Origin: Fictibacillus nanhaiensis
GTDB taxonomy: Bacteria > Bacillota > Bacilli > Bacillales > Fictibacillaceae
Length of the DNA stretch: 64,000 nt
Direction of reading: 5' to 3'
NCBI RefSeq assembly: GCF_023715445.1
Contig: NZ_JAMBOD010000001.1
Location: 248,001 to 312,000, forward strand
The notes beneath the pieces are model-generated. The model made no database searches, was not told the DNA's origin, and saw only the letters and a list, made by a program, of their open reading frames with translations. The translations under genes were made by a program, and so were the position numbers. How positions within the stretch are numbered: position 1 is the stretch's first letter; every line of letters begins with the position of its first letter. Shown one piece after another: positions 54,390-63,196 of the stretch.

Positions 54390-54519
54390 GAACTCCTTCT
54401 GGGGATTTTTAAACCGGACATTTTGGTGAAGTTATAACCGGCCTTGACACTCTATACTTTTTAAAAAGTTAGTTACGATTTATAACGATTCATATCGAAT
54501 CATTTAACGCGCATAAAAA

Positions 54520-54545
54520 ATATCAGGAGAATATTCTCCTGATAT
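54520..54545 (-). terminator. 26-bp perfect palindrome acting as terminator
   Basis: ATATCAGGAGAAT/ATTCTCCTGATAT is perfectly symmetric and on the minus strand is followed by six T residues, just after the DUF1259 gene. Confidence 0.8.
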
Positions 54546-54551
54546 AAAAGC

Positions 54552-54956
54552 CTAGATACATAATGCCTTTTTAAATGACGCTCTTACTTTCCTAGCAAAA
54601 TCTAATGGCGGTTCCACTGATTCAAAATGCATATACATTGCTCGTGGTTCTTCAAATAACCAGTGATTATGAACTGATGTAACTATAATATCCCTTTTTC
54701 GGAGTTCAGTTAACAATGGATTAACTTCTTCTTCCAAAAGAACAGTTTCTCCTAAATTTAATGCATTACCACGTCTATCTAAACCTTCAAATGTAAAGAA
54801 TTGTGGGTTAACTAGCGGTGATTGCGTTTCACGTCCAAGAATACAAAAATCGATATTACGGAATCTTTGTACCAAGCATACCCCTTCTGGAGTAATAGAT
54901 CCTTCTCCTTTTAATATTCTTGCAAATTCTTGACATAACTTTCGTTTTGAACCCAT
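54552..54956 (-). CDS. DUF1259 (LppY/LpqO-like) protein
   Basis: The 134-residue protein shows the DUF1259 pattern: FARILKGEGSITPEGVCLVQ, FFTFEGLDRRGNALNLGETV, LLEEEVNPLLTELRKRDIIV and the motif VTSVHNHWLFEEPRAMYMHF with HNH and HF. It lacks the lipoprotein signal of the mycobacterial members, so it is probably cytoplasmic, and covers one domain only. Function unknown; the conserved histidines suggest metal or small-ligand binding. It is monocistronic next to the IS element. Confidence 0.8.
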   Translation of the reverse strand: MGSKRKLCQEFARILKGEGSITPEGVCLVQRFRNIDFCILGRETQSPLVNPQFFTFEGLDRRGNALNLGETVLLEEEVNPLLTELRKRDIIVTSVHNHWLFEEPRAMYMHFESVEPPLDFARKVRASFKKALCI

Positions 54957-55412
54957 AAATAAGCCCTTTCAATAAATAAATTCCTATAAGACTATTCAAT
55001 TAGTATCAAATGTTTTGTCATTAAAGTGCATCATAATATTTAAATGATAATGTGTGAAAACCCTCGAAGTTTAAAAAAATTTCTTCCAATAATTTAATAA
55101 TAGGGTACAAATTCATTATCGTGACTTTATCTTTCTTCTTTCACACTCTAATTGATATCAACTTATTAAAACTCGTCCCAATTTTTTGTAATAATTTTAT
55201 TATAAATGGGATTTAACAACCTAAATGGATATAGTCTGCAGGTAATGAAAAAAATCCATAAATCTTTTTCAATACCATCTTATTCACTTAAAAGCATTTT
55301 GTTACAGGAGAAAATTCCTTAAAAAAACATTTCTCCAACTTGAAGAAATGCACCCGATTGTAGAATAACTCATTACAAGAATGCTGCCATTTATGGGGTC
55401 ATGATAGTTTTT
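54957..55412. other. Intergenic, about 450 bp
   Basis: A+T-rich with one good copy of the interspersed repeat at 55340-55391. No gene was seen. Confidence 0.6.
55340..55391 (+). repeat. Interspersed repeat, well-preserved copy
   Basis: Reads ttgaagaaatgcacccgatt, gtagaataactcattacaag, aatgctgccat, joining part of the hairpin arm to the core. Confidence 0.8.
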
Positions 55413-55655
55413 TCATTTATTTTCTACTATATTATATTTCTTCATCAGTTCTTGAGCTTGTTTAATACCATCCTCAGTTAAATGAACAGATTTTGAGCGT
55501 TTGCTTCCATCAATGTACTTATTCTTATTTAATTCATTCAAAGATTCAAAAGGATATCCTTTCCAACTCCTCTTTCCTTCTCCTAAACTATAATCATCTG
55601 TAAACGATGTTAAATACAATAATAGTAGTGTAAGTTCGTCAATTTGATCTTTCAT
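55413..55655 (-). CDS. DUF6429 family protein, 80 residues
   Basis: The product MKDQIDELTLLLLYLTSFTD then RSWKGYPFESLNELNKNKYI, KRSKSVHLTEDGIKQAQELM matches DUF6429: an N-terminal leucine-rich helix and a winged-helix-like C-terminus ending in an E.G...A..L.KY helix. The start at 55655 follows AGGGAG; an in-frame extension upstream is rejected. Function unknown. Such genes recur in Bacillaceae accessory DNA. Confidence 0.75.
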   Translation of the reverse strand: MKDQIDELTLLLLYLTSFTDDYSLGEGKRSWKGYPFESLNELNKNKYIDGSKRSKSVHLTEDGIKQAQELMKKYNIVENK

Positions 55656-55773
55656 ATTAAAAGCTCCCTTACTTTTTACCACTTATTATAGATGAAGCAA
55701 TCAAGGTTATATAGGAATATATAAAAAGGGTAATTCCTTAATATTATTAAGAAGACTGTGGTGTTTTCATAAA

Positions 55774-55813
55774 CCACCCGCTTGTGGAATAACTCATTAT
55801 TGGAATGCTGCCA
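55774..55813 (+). repeat. Interspersed repeat copy
   Basis: Reads ccacccgcttgtggaataac, tcattattggaatgctgcca. Confidence 0.75.
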
Positions 55814-55961
55814 TTTTTTCTGGAATAATTAAAGTACGATAACTTATACTGCAATTGCTCCCTTTAGTTCAAGAACAAACATCAAGACTCTTTCATTTCT
55901 GTAAATGTAATAGTAACTAAGTAACCTGCTGCTTTAATAACAGCTTGCGATCTTTAACTCT

Positions 55962-55982
55962 AGCACCCGATTGTTAAAATGT
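55962..55982 (+). repeat. Short interspersed repeat copy
   Basis: Only agcacccgattgttaaaatg is present. Confidence 0.5.
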
Positions 55983-56075
55983 TTTTCCAGCAGTTCAAAT
56001 AATCCAACTATAAAAAGCCATCCCCGAGTTTATGATGACGTGAAACAGTATAACCGGATAAATACTTTTGGTTTT

Positions 56076-56549
56076 TTAAGACATACTTGCCAGATGCTCC
56101 TCAAGACGATCCATGGTCTGTTCGGCACCTGGGACGGCATATGTTTTCACCTTATCGAATACAGCGGCATTTTCTTCAAAAACTGTGCTATAAGTGAGTT
56201 TAGTCTTACCATCCAGATTTTCAAAGACTGCTGTCGCCAAAAAATAGGGAAACACAGCATGTTTGATGACGATTCGCTCGGGTTTAACGACCTCGATAAA
56301 GACGTTGGTGTTGGGATAATCAACGCCATCAGGACCGTGCATGATAAACTGCCATGTACCGCCCGGTTTCATATCAAACTTTTGAAAAGTCGTCGTAAAA
56401 CCTCGAGGTCCCCACCACTTCGACAGGTGCTCCTCTTTCGTCCAAGCATCAAACACAAGATCGCGTGGAGCATCAAATACACGTGTGATTACAATCTCGC
56501 GTTCACCTACTTGGGTTGCGATTTTGTTTATTGCGTTGTTTTGGTTCAT
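56076..56549 (-). CDS. SRPBCC/AHSA1-family protein
   Basis: The 157-residue protein has the AHSA1 signature: EIVITRVFDAPRDLVFDAWT, HLSKWWGPRGFTTTF, FDMKPGGTWQFIMHGPDG, and the helix GAEQTMDRLEEHL. The start at 56549 follows TGGAGGGA; an in-frame extension upstream is rejected. It is distinct in sequence from the SRPBCC gene at 3411. It would bind a hydrophobic ligand; no ArsR-type regulator is directly linked as often seen with this family. Confidence 0.87.
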   Translation of the reverse strand: MNQNNAINKIATQVGEREIVITRVFDAPRDLVFDAWTKEEHLSKWWGPRGFTTTFQKFDMKPGGTWQFIMHGPDGVDYPNTNVFIEVVKPERIVIKHAVFPYFLATAVFENLDGKTKLTYSTVFEENAAVFDKVKTYAVPGAEQTMDRLEEHLASMS

Positions 56550-56642
56550 GTCGATCCCTCCAAAATGAATTTGACTTTCACTTGTTGGTAAGTTTCTTAT
56601 CACACAATCCTGCTACTTTAGTTCAATTACTATAAGAATAAT

Positions 56643-57530
56643 TTATAGGATCTTGGCCATTGCCCTCACCGTAAACGTACCTACTCCTTTAAACTTCGGC
56701 GGGAGGGCTGTGAAGGTAAAGCCTTCATCTGGAAGCAGGCGAAGGCTGCATAAATGCTCAACGATCGGTATTTCTTTACCAAGAAGCAGCGAATGAACGG
56801 GTCTTGCTTTCCCCTTTGTATCGTCTATGTTCATAGAGTCGATGCCTACTAGTTTTACACCGCAATCGATGAGATATTGTGCGGCAGCTTCCGTCAGATA
56901 AGGGTGATTTTCAAAATACGACTCACTGTTCCAATGCTCATCCCAGCCTGTATTCACAAGAACAGCTCTGCCTCTGATTTCTTTATCTTTGAAAAACTCA
57001 GCATCAACCGCAAGCGTCTTTCTATGGTTAACACGGATTACAATTCCGTCTAGATCCACAAAGTTTGATAGATTCATTTGTGACAGATCCTTGCCATCGC
57101 TGTATCGATGATAAGGACAATCCAAATAAGTACCGGTGTTGGTAACCATTTCAATTTTGCCGATCTGAAACTCAGTACCTTCTTGATATCGTTTCCTTGA
57201 TTCTTCTCTGCTTAAATAATCGCAAATAATGGGAGCAGGCAACCCTTTATAAGTGACGAGGCAATTTTCGATCGTATGGCTTAAATCTAAATAGGTCTCT
57301 TTCTCCGACTGTTTATGGATGGGACTGCGTTTATGTTTTTCTGTAATAATCTGTTTGTTCAGTATTCTAACCTTGCCGACCATCAGCAATCTCATATCTT
57401 GGACGATATAGTCAGCGAGCTCTTGGTAAGATATTTGGTCTCCCTCGATATCCAATCGGAATTCCTGTCCTTGAATTCCTCCACCATTGGTAAATTCAAT
57501 TTCAAAGTCAAACTGAACTCTTTTCTCCAT
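56643..57530 (-). CDS. Cyclase-family (kynurenine formamidase-like) hydrolase with N-terminal extension
   Basis: Residues about 80-295 form a cyclase/Kyn formamidase domain: LDLSHTIENCLVTYKGLPAP, the metal-binding region TNTGTYLDCPYHRYSDG (the HxGTHxDxPxH motif in its NTGTYLDxPxHRY variant), VNTGWDEHW and GIDSMNIDD. Residues 1-75 are an extra alpha/beta domain (FTNGGGIQGQEFRLDIEGDQ, MRLLMVGKVRILNKQII) not found in the enzyme proper. The loss of two metal histidines argues for altered chemistry. Monocistronic; substrate unknown. Confidence 0.78.
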   Translation of the reverse strand: MEKRVQFDFEIEFTNGGGIQGQEFRLDIEGDQISYQELADYIVQDMRLLMVGKVRILNKQIITEKHKRSPIHKQSEKETYLDLSHTIENCLVTYKGLPAPIICDYLSREESRKRYQEGTEFQIGKIEMVTNTGTYLDCPYHRYSDGKDLSQMNLSNFVDLDGIVIRVNHRKTLAVDAEFFKDKEIRGRAVLVNTGWDEHWNSESYFENHPYLTEAAAQYLIDCGVKLVGIDSMNIDDTKGKARPVHSLLLGKEIPIVEHLCSLRLLPDEGFTFTALPPKFKGVGTFTVRAMAKIL

Positions 57531-57922
57531 ATTGCAATCCTCCTTTTCCGTTTATTATATTCCATTCTTGCAAAATAGATGGAAAAATGCCCGTTGAAAA
57601 ATAGGCCTTATTCAAAAAGAAGGGCTGTCTGGGATGTTCGTAGAATAATAGAAGACCCTTATTAATTATCGATTATCAATATTAAAAATTTCAGACCCTA
57701 TTGAGTCCACAATAGCCACGCTGCAAATGGTAAACACTTTAAAGAATTCGCATTTTTTGCATTTTTTCTAAAAATTTTTTTGTGTTATCATCATCTTCAT
57801 AGTAAATAATTCTCAAGTACTTGGTCTCAAACATTGAAGACAATAAATCTAAACTATACAATATTCGTATGTTTCATTTCTTTCGCTAAAGAAACTGACC
57901 CAATGACTGAGGTGTTCAAAAT
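57531..57922. other. Intergenic, about 390 bp
   Basis: The divergent region upstream of the cyclase and sirC genes. No riboswitch, repeat or gene was recognised; it ends in GAGGTG for sirC. Confidence 0.5.
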
Positions 57923-58534
57923 ATGGTTTCGATTCCTCTTATGATAGATCTAACAGGAAAGAAAGTGGTTATTGTGGGCGGCGGTAAAGTTGCCCAACGG
58001 CGAATAGCTTCTCTTCTGGAAGCAAGTGTGTTCATTGTTGTGGTTAGTCCTGAGGTAACAACTGCGATTGAAGAACTATATAAACAAAAACGAATTCAAT
58101 GGAAACAAAAGAAGTGCTCCCCTGAAGATCTTAACGATGCTTTTTTGATCATCGTTGCAACCAATAACCAAGAAGTAAACCAAACAGTCGTCCACTCTGC
58201 CCCTAAACAGGCATTAGTTAATGCAGCGGCTGATGCTGAACTTGGAAATGTCCAATTTCCTATCCAACTAAGACGTGGAAAATTATCGATCGCCATATCA
58301 ACAAATGGGGCAAGTCCTATCCTTGCTAAGAAAATAAAAAAACACTTAGAACACTATTTTGATGACAGTTATGAAAATTACCTGGATTTTCTATTTGAGG
58401 CAAGAACACTTATTAAGCAATCAACTCTATCGGACCAAGAAAAGCGTCTTTTATTAAAAAATATAACTGCCGATGATTATCTTAATAAAGATCATCAACT
58501 ACATATGTTAACCTGGATAAAACAACAAAACTAG
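57923..58534 (+). CDS. sirC: Precorrin-2 dehydrogenase (SirC/YlnF-like)
   Basis: The 203-residue enzyme oxidises precorrin-2 to sirohydrochlorin with NAD, the step between SUMT and SirB. It has the Rossmann motif KKVVIVGGGKVAQRRIASLL, ATNNQEVNQTV, LVNAAADAELGNVQFPIQLR and AISTNGASPILAKKIKKHLE. In B. subtilis it is the last gene of the cysH-yln operon; here it stands alone, 32 kb from cobA-sirB. The start follows GAGGTG. Confidence 0.9.
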   Translation: MVSIPLMIDLTGKKVVIVGGGKVAQRRIASLLEASVFIVVVSPEVTTAIEELYKQKRIQWKQKKCSPEDLNDAFLIIVATNNQEVNQTVVHSAPKQALVNAAADAELGNVQFPIQLRRGKLSIAISTNGASPILAKKIKKHLEHYFDDSYENYLDFLFEARTLIKQSTLSDQEKRLLLKNITADDYLNKDHQLHMLTWIKQQN

Positions 58535-58568
58535 CTGCTATTCCCATTTTAGAAACAACAGCTAGCCT
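58531..58568 (+). terminator. Hairpin after sirC
   Basis: CTAGCTG/CAGCTAG flanks a long loop at the sirC stop. It is of modest strength. Confidence 0.4.
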
Positions 58569-58571
58569 TAT

Positions 58572-58840
58572 TAATTAGATTGATCAGCTATTAAGATACT
58601 ATTTTTCCACTTCGCGAGATGGCGTAATCCACGCTGAGTTTGCAGTTGTTCTTTTGCAAGTGCAATACCGTCCTCTACCTTTGAAACAACATCGAATAAA
58701 TAATACCGAATCCCTGTATTGAATACTACTTGGTTATAATAATAGTGGTATGTTTTGGATCGATCCCCGCTTAATAGAGCAGTTATAATATTGCACTGTT
58801 CTGTGACTGACAGTTTTTTTGTCTTGTCAAATTCCTCATA
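58572..58840 (-). pseudogene. 3' fragment of a TrpD-like phosphoribosyltransferase gene
   Basis: The open minus-strand frame gives about 88 residues ending at TAA 58572: LSVTEQCNIITALLSGDRSK, YYYNQVVFNTGIRYYLFDVV, SKVEDGIALAKEQLQTQRGL, RHLAKWKNSI. The pattern NTG.R.FL...S.EEGI.LA...L matches the C-terminal end of anthranilate phosphoribosyltransferase-like proteins. No start codon or N-terminal domains precede it, so it is a remnant. Identification is from the C-terminal pattern only. Confidence 0.55.
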
Positions 58841-58850
58841 TCAATAAAAA

Positions 58851-58878
58851 AACGCCCCAATGGGACGCTTTTTATACT
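58851..58878 (-). terminator. Terminator of the PEP-synthase remnant
   Basis: On the minus strand GCGTCCC/GGGGCGT (with G-U pairs) is followed by a run of T residues, just after the remnant's stop. Confidence 0.6.
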
Positions 58879-58894
58879 GTAAGGTATTCAGCAA

Positions 58895-59109
<215 letters not shown>

Positions 59110-59155
59110 CTATGGAAATGCAGGATGAAATTTAACCTAAAAACAACAAGACAAC

Positions 59156-60043
59156 TTAAAAAGTAATATTATCTTTTACAGATCTTTTTCTATAGAAATT
59201 TCCGTTAACTAAAAGAATACCCCCAACGATAAACAACCCACCAAGTATTATGTACGACTCTAAGCGCTCCTCGAGTATGAGCCAACCCGAAACAACACCA
59301 AAAAACGGAGCTAAAAATAAATAAGCACTTGTCCTGCCTGGGTCACCTTTTTGTAAGAGATAGTACCAAACAGCAAACTGGACTATAGAGGACATAATAA
59401 CCAGCCATAATAGAATGAACAAAAAATTAAAAGTGAAAATTAAAGCTGGATTTTCAAAAAGAAAACTGCAACCAAAAAGGACTAAGCCCCCAAATAGCAT
59501 TTGATAAGCGGTTAAGACCCATGTGTCAAATTGTTGTCCCCACGTTTTTGCAAGTATTGTCCCGACAGCCCAAGATATTGCTGAGACAAATCCAAATAAT
59601 GTACCTATTCTTAATTCCAGATGACCACCCATTGTAATAAATACACCTACAAAACCTAAAATAACACCCAACCACTGAATATTATTATATTTTATTTTTA
59701 AAAATACCGTACCTAAAACTACTACCAATAGAGGATTCAAAAAAGTGAGAATAGAAGATTCACCTGCCGTGATGGTTCTTAAACTCATGAAAATACAGCC
59801 CATAACCCCTGTTGTTTGAAAAAAACCAATAATAAATATCCTGATCCACGAAATAGTTGTTTTAGGATGAGCTCTCTTTAGTATCCTTACAATTAATGCC
59901 ATTATCACCCCAGCTAGTGAGAATCGATATGCTGCCAATAAAAGAGGCGATGAATAGACTAATCCCATTTTCCCTATAGCAAACGAAGATCCCATTAACG
60001 CCGTTGTTACTATTACTAATAATCCAAAAATATATTTATTCAT
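59156..60043 (-). CDS. EamA/DMT-family transporter
   Basis: The 295-residue protein has ten membrane segments in two EamA repeats (GLLVIVTTALMGSSFAIGKM, LTFLNPLLVVVLGTVFLKIK in the first; AISWAVGTILAKTWGQQFDT, YLFLAPFFGVVSGWLILEER in the second). It exports small metabolites. The ATG at 60043 follows AGGTGGATC. It is divergent from an ArsR-type regulator with 146 bp between them, a usual pairing, so that regulator probably controls it. Confidence 0.87.
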   Translation of the reverse strand: MNKYIFGLLVIVTTALMGSSFAIGKMGLVYSSPLLLAAYRFSLAGVIMALIVRILKRAHPKTTISWIRIFIIGFFQTTGVMGCIFMSLRTITAGESSILTFLNPLLVVVLGTVFLKIKYNNIQWLGVILGFVGVFITMGGHLELRIGTLFGFVSAISWAVGTILAKTWGQQFDTWVLTAYQMLFGGLVLFGCSFLFENPALIFTFNFLFILLWLVIMSSIVQFAVWYYLLQKGDPGRTSAYLFLAPFFGVVSGWLILEERLESYIILGGLFIVGGILLVNGNFYRKRSVKDNITF

Positions 60044-60189
60044 GTGATCCACCTGCATTTTGACTAATTTCCATAATTCCTTTTCTCCTTTTATTCGAGG
60101 ATTAATAATTCCTTTATGTGTTCATTGTATATCCCAGATATTTAAAGTATCATCGAAATATGGAATACAAATAAAGAGGTGAATTATTT

Positions 60190-60876
60190 ATGAATGGAAA
60201 TCCTAATATCGCAGAAATAGCTTCTCTATTAGCCGATCCATCCAGAGCAGAAATATTAATCAGCCTTTTAGATGGCAGATTTCATACAGCTAGTGAATTG
60301 GCTCTCCTAGCAAAAATCAAACCTCAAACTGCCAGTTTTCATTTGACCAAACTAAGTAAAAGCAAAGTGATTAAGATGGAAAAACATGGACGTTTTCATT
60401 ATTATCATTTGGCGAATCAAGAGGTCGCACAATTATTAGAGTCTTTCCTCACCATCTCACGGCCGATTGAAATAAGATCATTTAAACAAAATGTACAAAC
60501 AACAGCATTATGTAAAGCTAGAACTTGTTATGATCATTTAGCTGGAAAATTAGGAGTAGGTTTAACAGAATCTATGGTCAAAAATGGATACTTGATAAAA
60601 ACTGAGGAACAGTTTGAAGTGACAGAAAGTGGAAAACTATTTTTTTCTGATTTAGGATTAAACTTGTCTTTATTAAGAAAGAAACGACGCTCATTTTCAC
60701 GAGTTTGCTTAGATTGGAGTGAAAGACAGCACCACTTAGCAGGTACACTCGGGAGTGCACTGGCTAGTCATTTTTTTGATAATCAATGGATCACTCATAT
60801 TCCTTCTACTCGGGCTGTTAAAATTACTAGTAAAGGAAAAGCTAGTTTAAAAAGGTATTTTGACTATCAATTATAA
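60190..60876 (+). CDS. ArsR-family regulator with long C-terminal domain
   Basis: Residues 1-90 are an ArsR winged helix (LLADPSRAEILISLLDGRFH, TASELALLAKIKPQTASFHL as recognition region, HGRFHYYHLA beta wing). Residues 100-228 form a C-terminal domain with the conserved CLDWSERQHHLAGTLGSALA found in the longer ArsR proteins of the YczG type. C163 and the paired histidines could sense metal or an electrophile. It is divergent from the EamA gene and its likely regulator. Confidence 0.85.
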   Translation: MNGNPNIAEIASLLADPSRAEILISLLDGRFHTASELALLAKIKPQTASFHLTKLSKSKVIKMEKHGRFHYYHLANQEVAQLLESFLTISRPIEIRSFKQNVQTTALCKARTCYDHLAGKLGVGLTESMVKNGYLIKTEEQFEVTESGKLFFSDLGLNLSLLRKKRRSFSRVCLDWSERQHHLAGTLGSALASHFFDNQWITHIPSTRAVKITSKGKASLKRYFDYQL

Positions 60877-60905
60877 ATTAAAAAAAGCACTTTCCATTAC
60901 AGATA

Positions 60906-60931
60906 AGCACCCGATTGTTGAATAGAACTCA
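60906..60931 (+). repeat. Interspersed repeat copy
   Basis: Reads agcacccgattgttgaatag, aactcac. Confidence 0.65.
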
Positions 60932-61000
60932 CAATTATTAAAATTACATATTGTTCATATTTTTACGTTGCATATAAGTTTTAAGTTTCCCTTGGAATTC

Positions 61001-61042
61001 TGCACTCGTTTGTGGAATAACTTAAATACAATTATGCCGCTC
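61001..61042 (+). repeat. Interspersed repeat copy
   Basis: Reads tgcactcgtttgtggaataa, cttaaatacaattatgccgc, a diverged full core. Confidence 0.65.
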
Positions 61043-61067
61043 ACTAGTTTATGAATATTTTTTCATT

Positions 61068-61547
61068 TTAAGTAATGCCTACCAGTAATTTATGTTCTTC
61101 TAGTAATTCAATATTTCTTTTTTTTAATGTATAATCCTTTATTTGCTTACCAATATTGGCGTAAAGCTGCACATTTTCTAACTCGGATATCGGGAACCAC
61201 TTAACACCAGTTTGGTTAGGATCTGGTTTAAGAGGTAGCTTAGGAATAGAACCCCTTTTCAGGGTGCAATCAAACATCATAACCAAGGTGTGAGTATTTC
61301 CGAACTTTTCCGAGTTAAGATGGGGTGCATACTCATATACAAAGGCTAATGGACCTACCTCTATATCTATACTTGCTTCTTCTTTTGCTTCTCTTATTAC
61401 TGCTTCAACTATTGATTCATTTGGTTCAATTCCGCCTGCAGGTAAATCATAAACTACTCCTCTTTTTGGGTCGTTATATTCAGTTAATAAAATTTTATTG
61501 TTATCAATAATTACCGCACCAGCTCGTACCCTAATATGGTAAGACAT
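61068..61547 (-). CDS. NUDIX hydrolase
   Basis: The 159-residue protein has a clear Nudix box: GGIEPNESIVEAVIREAKEE (about residues 39-58, G-x5-E-x7-R-E-x2-E-E). It would hydrolyse a nucleoside diphosphate linked to another moiety. The ATG at 61547 is chosen because the in-frame extension upstream translates the repeat copy at 61596-61638. The ribosome binding site is weak (AGGGGACTG). Substrate unknown. Confidence 0.87.
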   Translation of the reverse strand: MSYHIRVRAGAVIIDNNKILLTEYNDPKRGVVYDLPAGGIEPNESIVEAVIREAKEEASIDIEVGPLAFVYEYAPHLNSEKFGNTHTLVMMFDCTLKRGSIPKLPLKPDPNQTGVKWFPISELENVQLYANIGKQIKDYTLKKRNIELLEEHKLLVGIT

Positions 61548-61595
61548 TTCATTCAGTCCCCTTCTCAACCTATCTATCTTTACTTTAATAATAAA

Positions 61596-61638
61596 TGCAC
61601 TTCTCCTTCTTGAAGAAATGCACCCGATTGCAGAATAA
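61596..61638 (+). repeat. Interspersed repeat, copy joining hairpin arm and core
   Basis: Reads tgcacttctccttcttgaag, aaatgcacccgattgcagaa, showing that the arm units at 3221, 3881 and 9933 and the core units are parts of one element. It lies between the NUDIX and lipoprotein genes. Confidence 0.8.
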
Positions 61639-61642
61639 AAAA

Positions 61643-62008
61643 TCACTTAGGATCTTGAGTTTTTAGAAACTCTATTAACTCGTTTTCGTTGTAGGTTTTG
61701 AATACAATATCGTTAGTACCGAATAGAACAAATGCAGGGGAATTTTCTAACTCAAGAAATTTATAATCATTATTAGTATCATCTAATGAGCTTCTGCCGT
61801 GAATTGTTTTGACATTATTGATTTTATTTTTTTCTTTCCATTCATGACCAAGATCATATCTACCTGCTTCATTGACCACCAGAAGTGAATAATAATTCTT
61901 ATCACTCGAGAACAGAGGATGAGATGGTGTCTGTTCAAATTCCTCTGAAATGTTACATCCGATCAAAAATAATCCTAAAATACAAAATAAAATTATCAGC
62001 TTTTTCAT
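61643..62008 (-). CDS. Small lipoprotein of unknown function
   Basis: The 121-residue product starts MKKLIILFCILGLFLIGCNI, a lipoprotein signal with lipobox LIGC at about residue 18. The rest is hydrophilic (NYYSLLVVNEAGRYDLGHEW, FLELENSPAFVLFGTNDIVF). The start at 62008 follows GGGTGGGCGG. I do not recognise a family. A frameshifted lipoprotein gene lies just upstream. Confidence 0.7.
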   Translation of the reverse strand: MKKLIILFCILGLFLIGCNISEEFEQTPSHPLFSSDKNYYSLLVVNEAGRYDLGHEWKEKNKINNVKTIHGRSSLDDTNNDYKFLELENSPAFVLFGTNDIVFKTYNENELIEFLKTQDPK

Positions 62009-62057
62009 ACCGCCCACCCTTTAGTTAAACAAACTTCTCTAAAGCTTCTTCCAAAAT

Positions 62058-62076
62058 CGCACCCGATTGTTGAAGT
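62058..62076 (+). repeat. Short interspersed repeat copy
   Basis: Reads gcacccgattgttgaagtt. Confidence 0.55.
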
Positions 62077-62144
62077 TCTCCCTTTTTATTCTATATTAAT
62101 ACTCTATTGAATTAGCAGTTTTAAGAACGTCATTAATCGTATAT

Positions 62145-62602
62145 TCATTCTGAATTTTTGGCGATTTTATTAGCATAATCGAGTAATAAATCCCACCTTT
62201 TTTCCACCGAATTAACATATTCGGCATCACGCTCTATCAAGGCCTTAGTGCCGTCCTTTAACTTAACGGTTTTCATTTCTTTATCATCAGTTGACCAAGT
62301 AGTATTTTTATTATGATAACTGGTGATGTGAAGATTAACTCCTACTCCATCTCCATAAATAAATTCAGTATGAATAATATCTCTCTTTGGGTTACCTGGC
62401 ATATCACCAGCATAAGTTAAAACAACGTTTTTTGGTTCAAAGGGCAATACAGTAGGAGCCGCTAATTTTTTTGAATACTTTTAGGAAATTTTTCTGCCAC
62501 TTCTTTTATTTCTGGGTGATTTTCTTTTAATTGATCTACTGCATCATTCCCATTACAGGCAGTTAATAAAAAGATAAAAAGGATTGCAAGGATTTTTTTC
62601 AT
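62145..62602 (-). pseudogene. Lipoprotein gene with single-base frameshift
   Basis: From ATG at 62602 the frame gives MKKILAILFIFLLTACNGND (lipobox LTAC) through EIKEVAEKFPKSIQKN and a stop. The natural continuation, KLAAPTVLPFEPKNVVLTYA to NKIAKNSE, runs in the next frame to 62145. Adding one A to the seven-A run at about 62480 joins them into a protein of about 152 residues. The C-terminal part resembles small lipoproteins with a DUF4367-like carrier domain, but this is uncertain. A true mutation or base-calling error in a homopolymer explains it. Confidence 0.75.
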
Positions 62603-62953
62603 TAACCATAACCCTTCATTTTTACTATATTTTACCATATAATTATTAGTTTTGACCTTTATTTACAGCATTTCTTCTTATTGAAGAAATGCACCAGATT
62701 ATGAAATGACTATTACAGGGATGCTGCCATATTCTAGAGAAAAAAATGAACAATGGCAGTTGATCTTAAAGTAATGAACCCATTAGCTCAAAAGGCGGCA
62801 GAAAATGGCAGAATAAAGCAGGGCATTTTGTTTATAAGTTGCTAATATGATATAAAGCAAACCATTTAAAACGGCAGCTGAATTGGTTGCTATTTTTGTT
62901 TACAGGAAATTGTTCCTGTTGCCTAAATTAGTAAGGCGGAAGGAGGTGGAACT
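62603..62953. other. Intergenic, about 350 bp
   Basis: It holds a long copy of the interspersed repeat (62670-62730) and two stretches with ggcagaaaatggcag-like simple repetition. No gene was seen. Confidence 0.6.
62670..62730 (+). repeat. Interspersed repeat, long copy
   Basis: Reads catttcttcttattgaagaa, atgcaccagattatgaaatg, actattacagggatgctgcc, keeping both the arm and the core. Confidence 0.75.
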
Positions 62954-63196
62954 TTGGCACATAGAGTATATCCAGTAGAGAGCCATTACTTAATTGAAAT
63001 AGATACGTGCGAAGATGATAAAGTTACAAAAAGTTGGATCTGGGATGTTTATATTGCTTCAGATGGTAAGAAAAACTATCGAGGTAGGGCTAAGGAAAGT
63101 ACAGGGGATTATGAAATATCTTGGACTGTCCTTAGAGATCATGACCTATTACAAGAAATGATTCGGCATTGTCAAATGGTAATGTTTGAAATATAA
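62954..63196 (+). CDS. Hypothetical protein, 80 residues
   Basis: A TTG at 62954 behind AGGAGGTGG opens an 80-residue hydrophilic protein (HRVYPVESHYLIEIDTCEDD, KSWIWDVYIASDGKKNYRGR, WTVLRDHDLLQEMIRHCQMV). It has no signal or membrane segment. I recognise no family. The strong ribosome binding site supports expression. Confidence 0.6.
   Translation: MAHRVYPVESHYLIEIDTCEDDKVTKSWIWDVYIASDGKKNYRGRAKESTGDYEISWTVLRDHDLLQEMIRHCQMVMFEI

Larger units (their letters stand above)
52347..54449 (+). mobile_element. Complete IS21-family insertion sequence (2103 bp)
   Basis: The element carries istA and istB. Its ends are imperfect inverted repeats: left TGTTAAAGCCGATGTTAAAA and the inverse of the right end TGTCAAGGCCGGTTATAACT, which keep matching through TCACCA..AT and TAAAAATCCCCA for about 50 bp. 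The 5-bp CTCTA is duplicated at 52342-52346 and 54450-54454. Exact ends and an intact target duplication point to a recent insertion. Confidence 0.93.
55656..56075. other. Intergenic, about 420 bp
   Basis: It contains two copies of the interspersed repeat (55774 and 55962). No gene was seen. Confidence 0.6.

Noticed and set aside
61548-61646. N-terminal extension of the NUDIX protein
   Set aside because: The added residues are a translation of the interspersed repeat, and the family start is at 61547.
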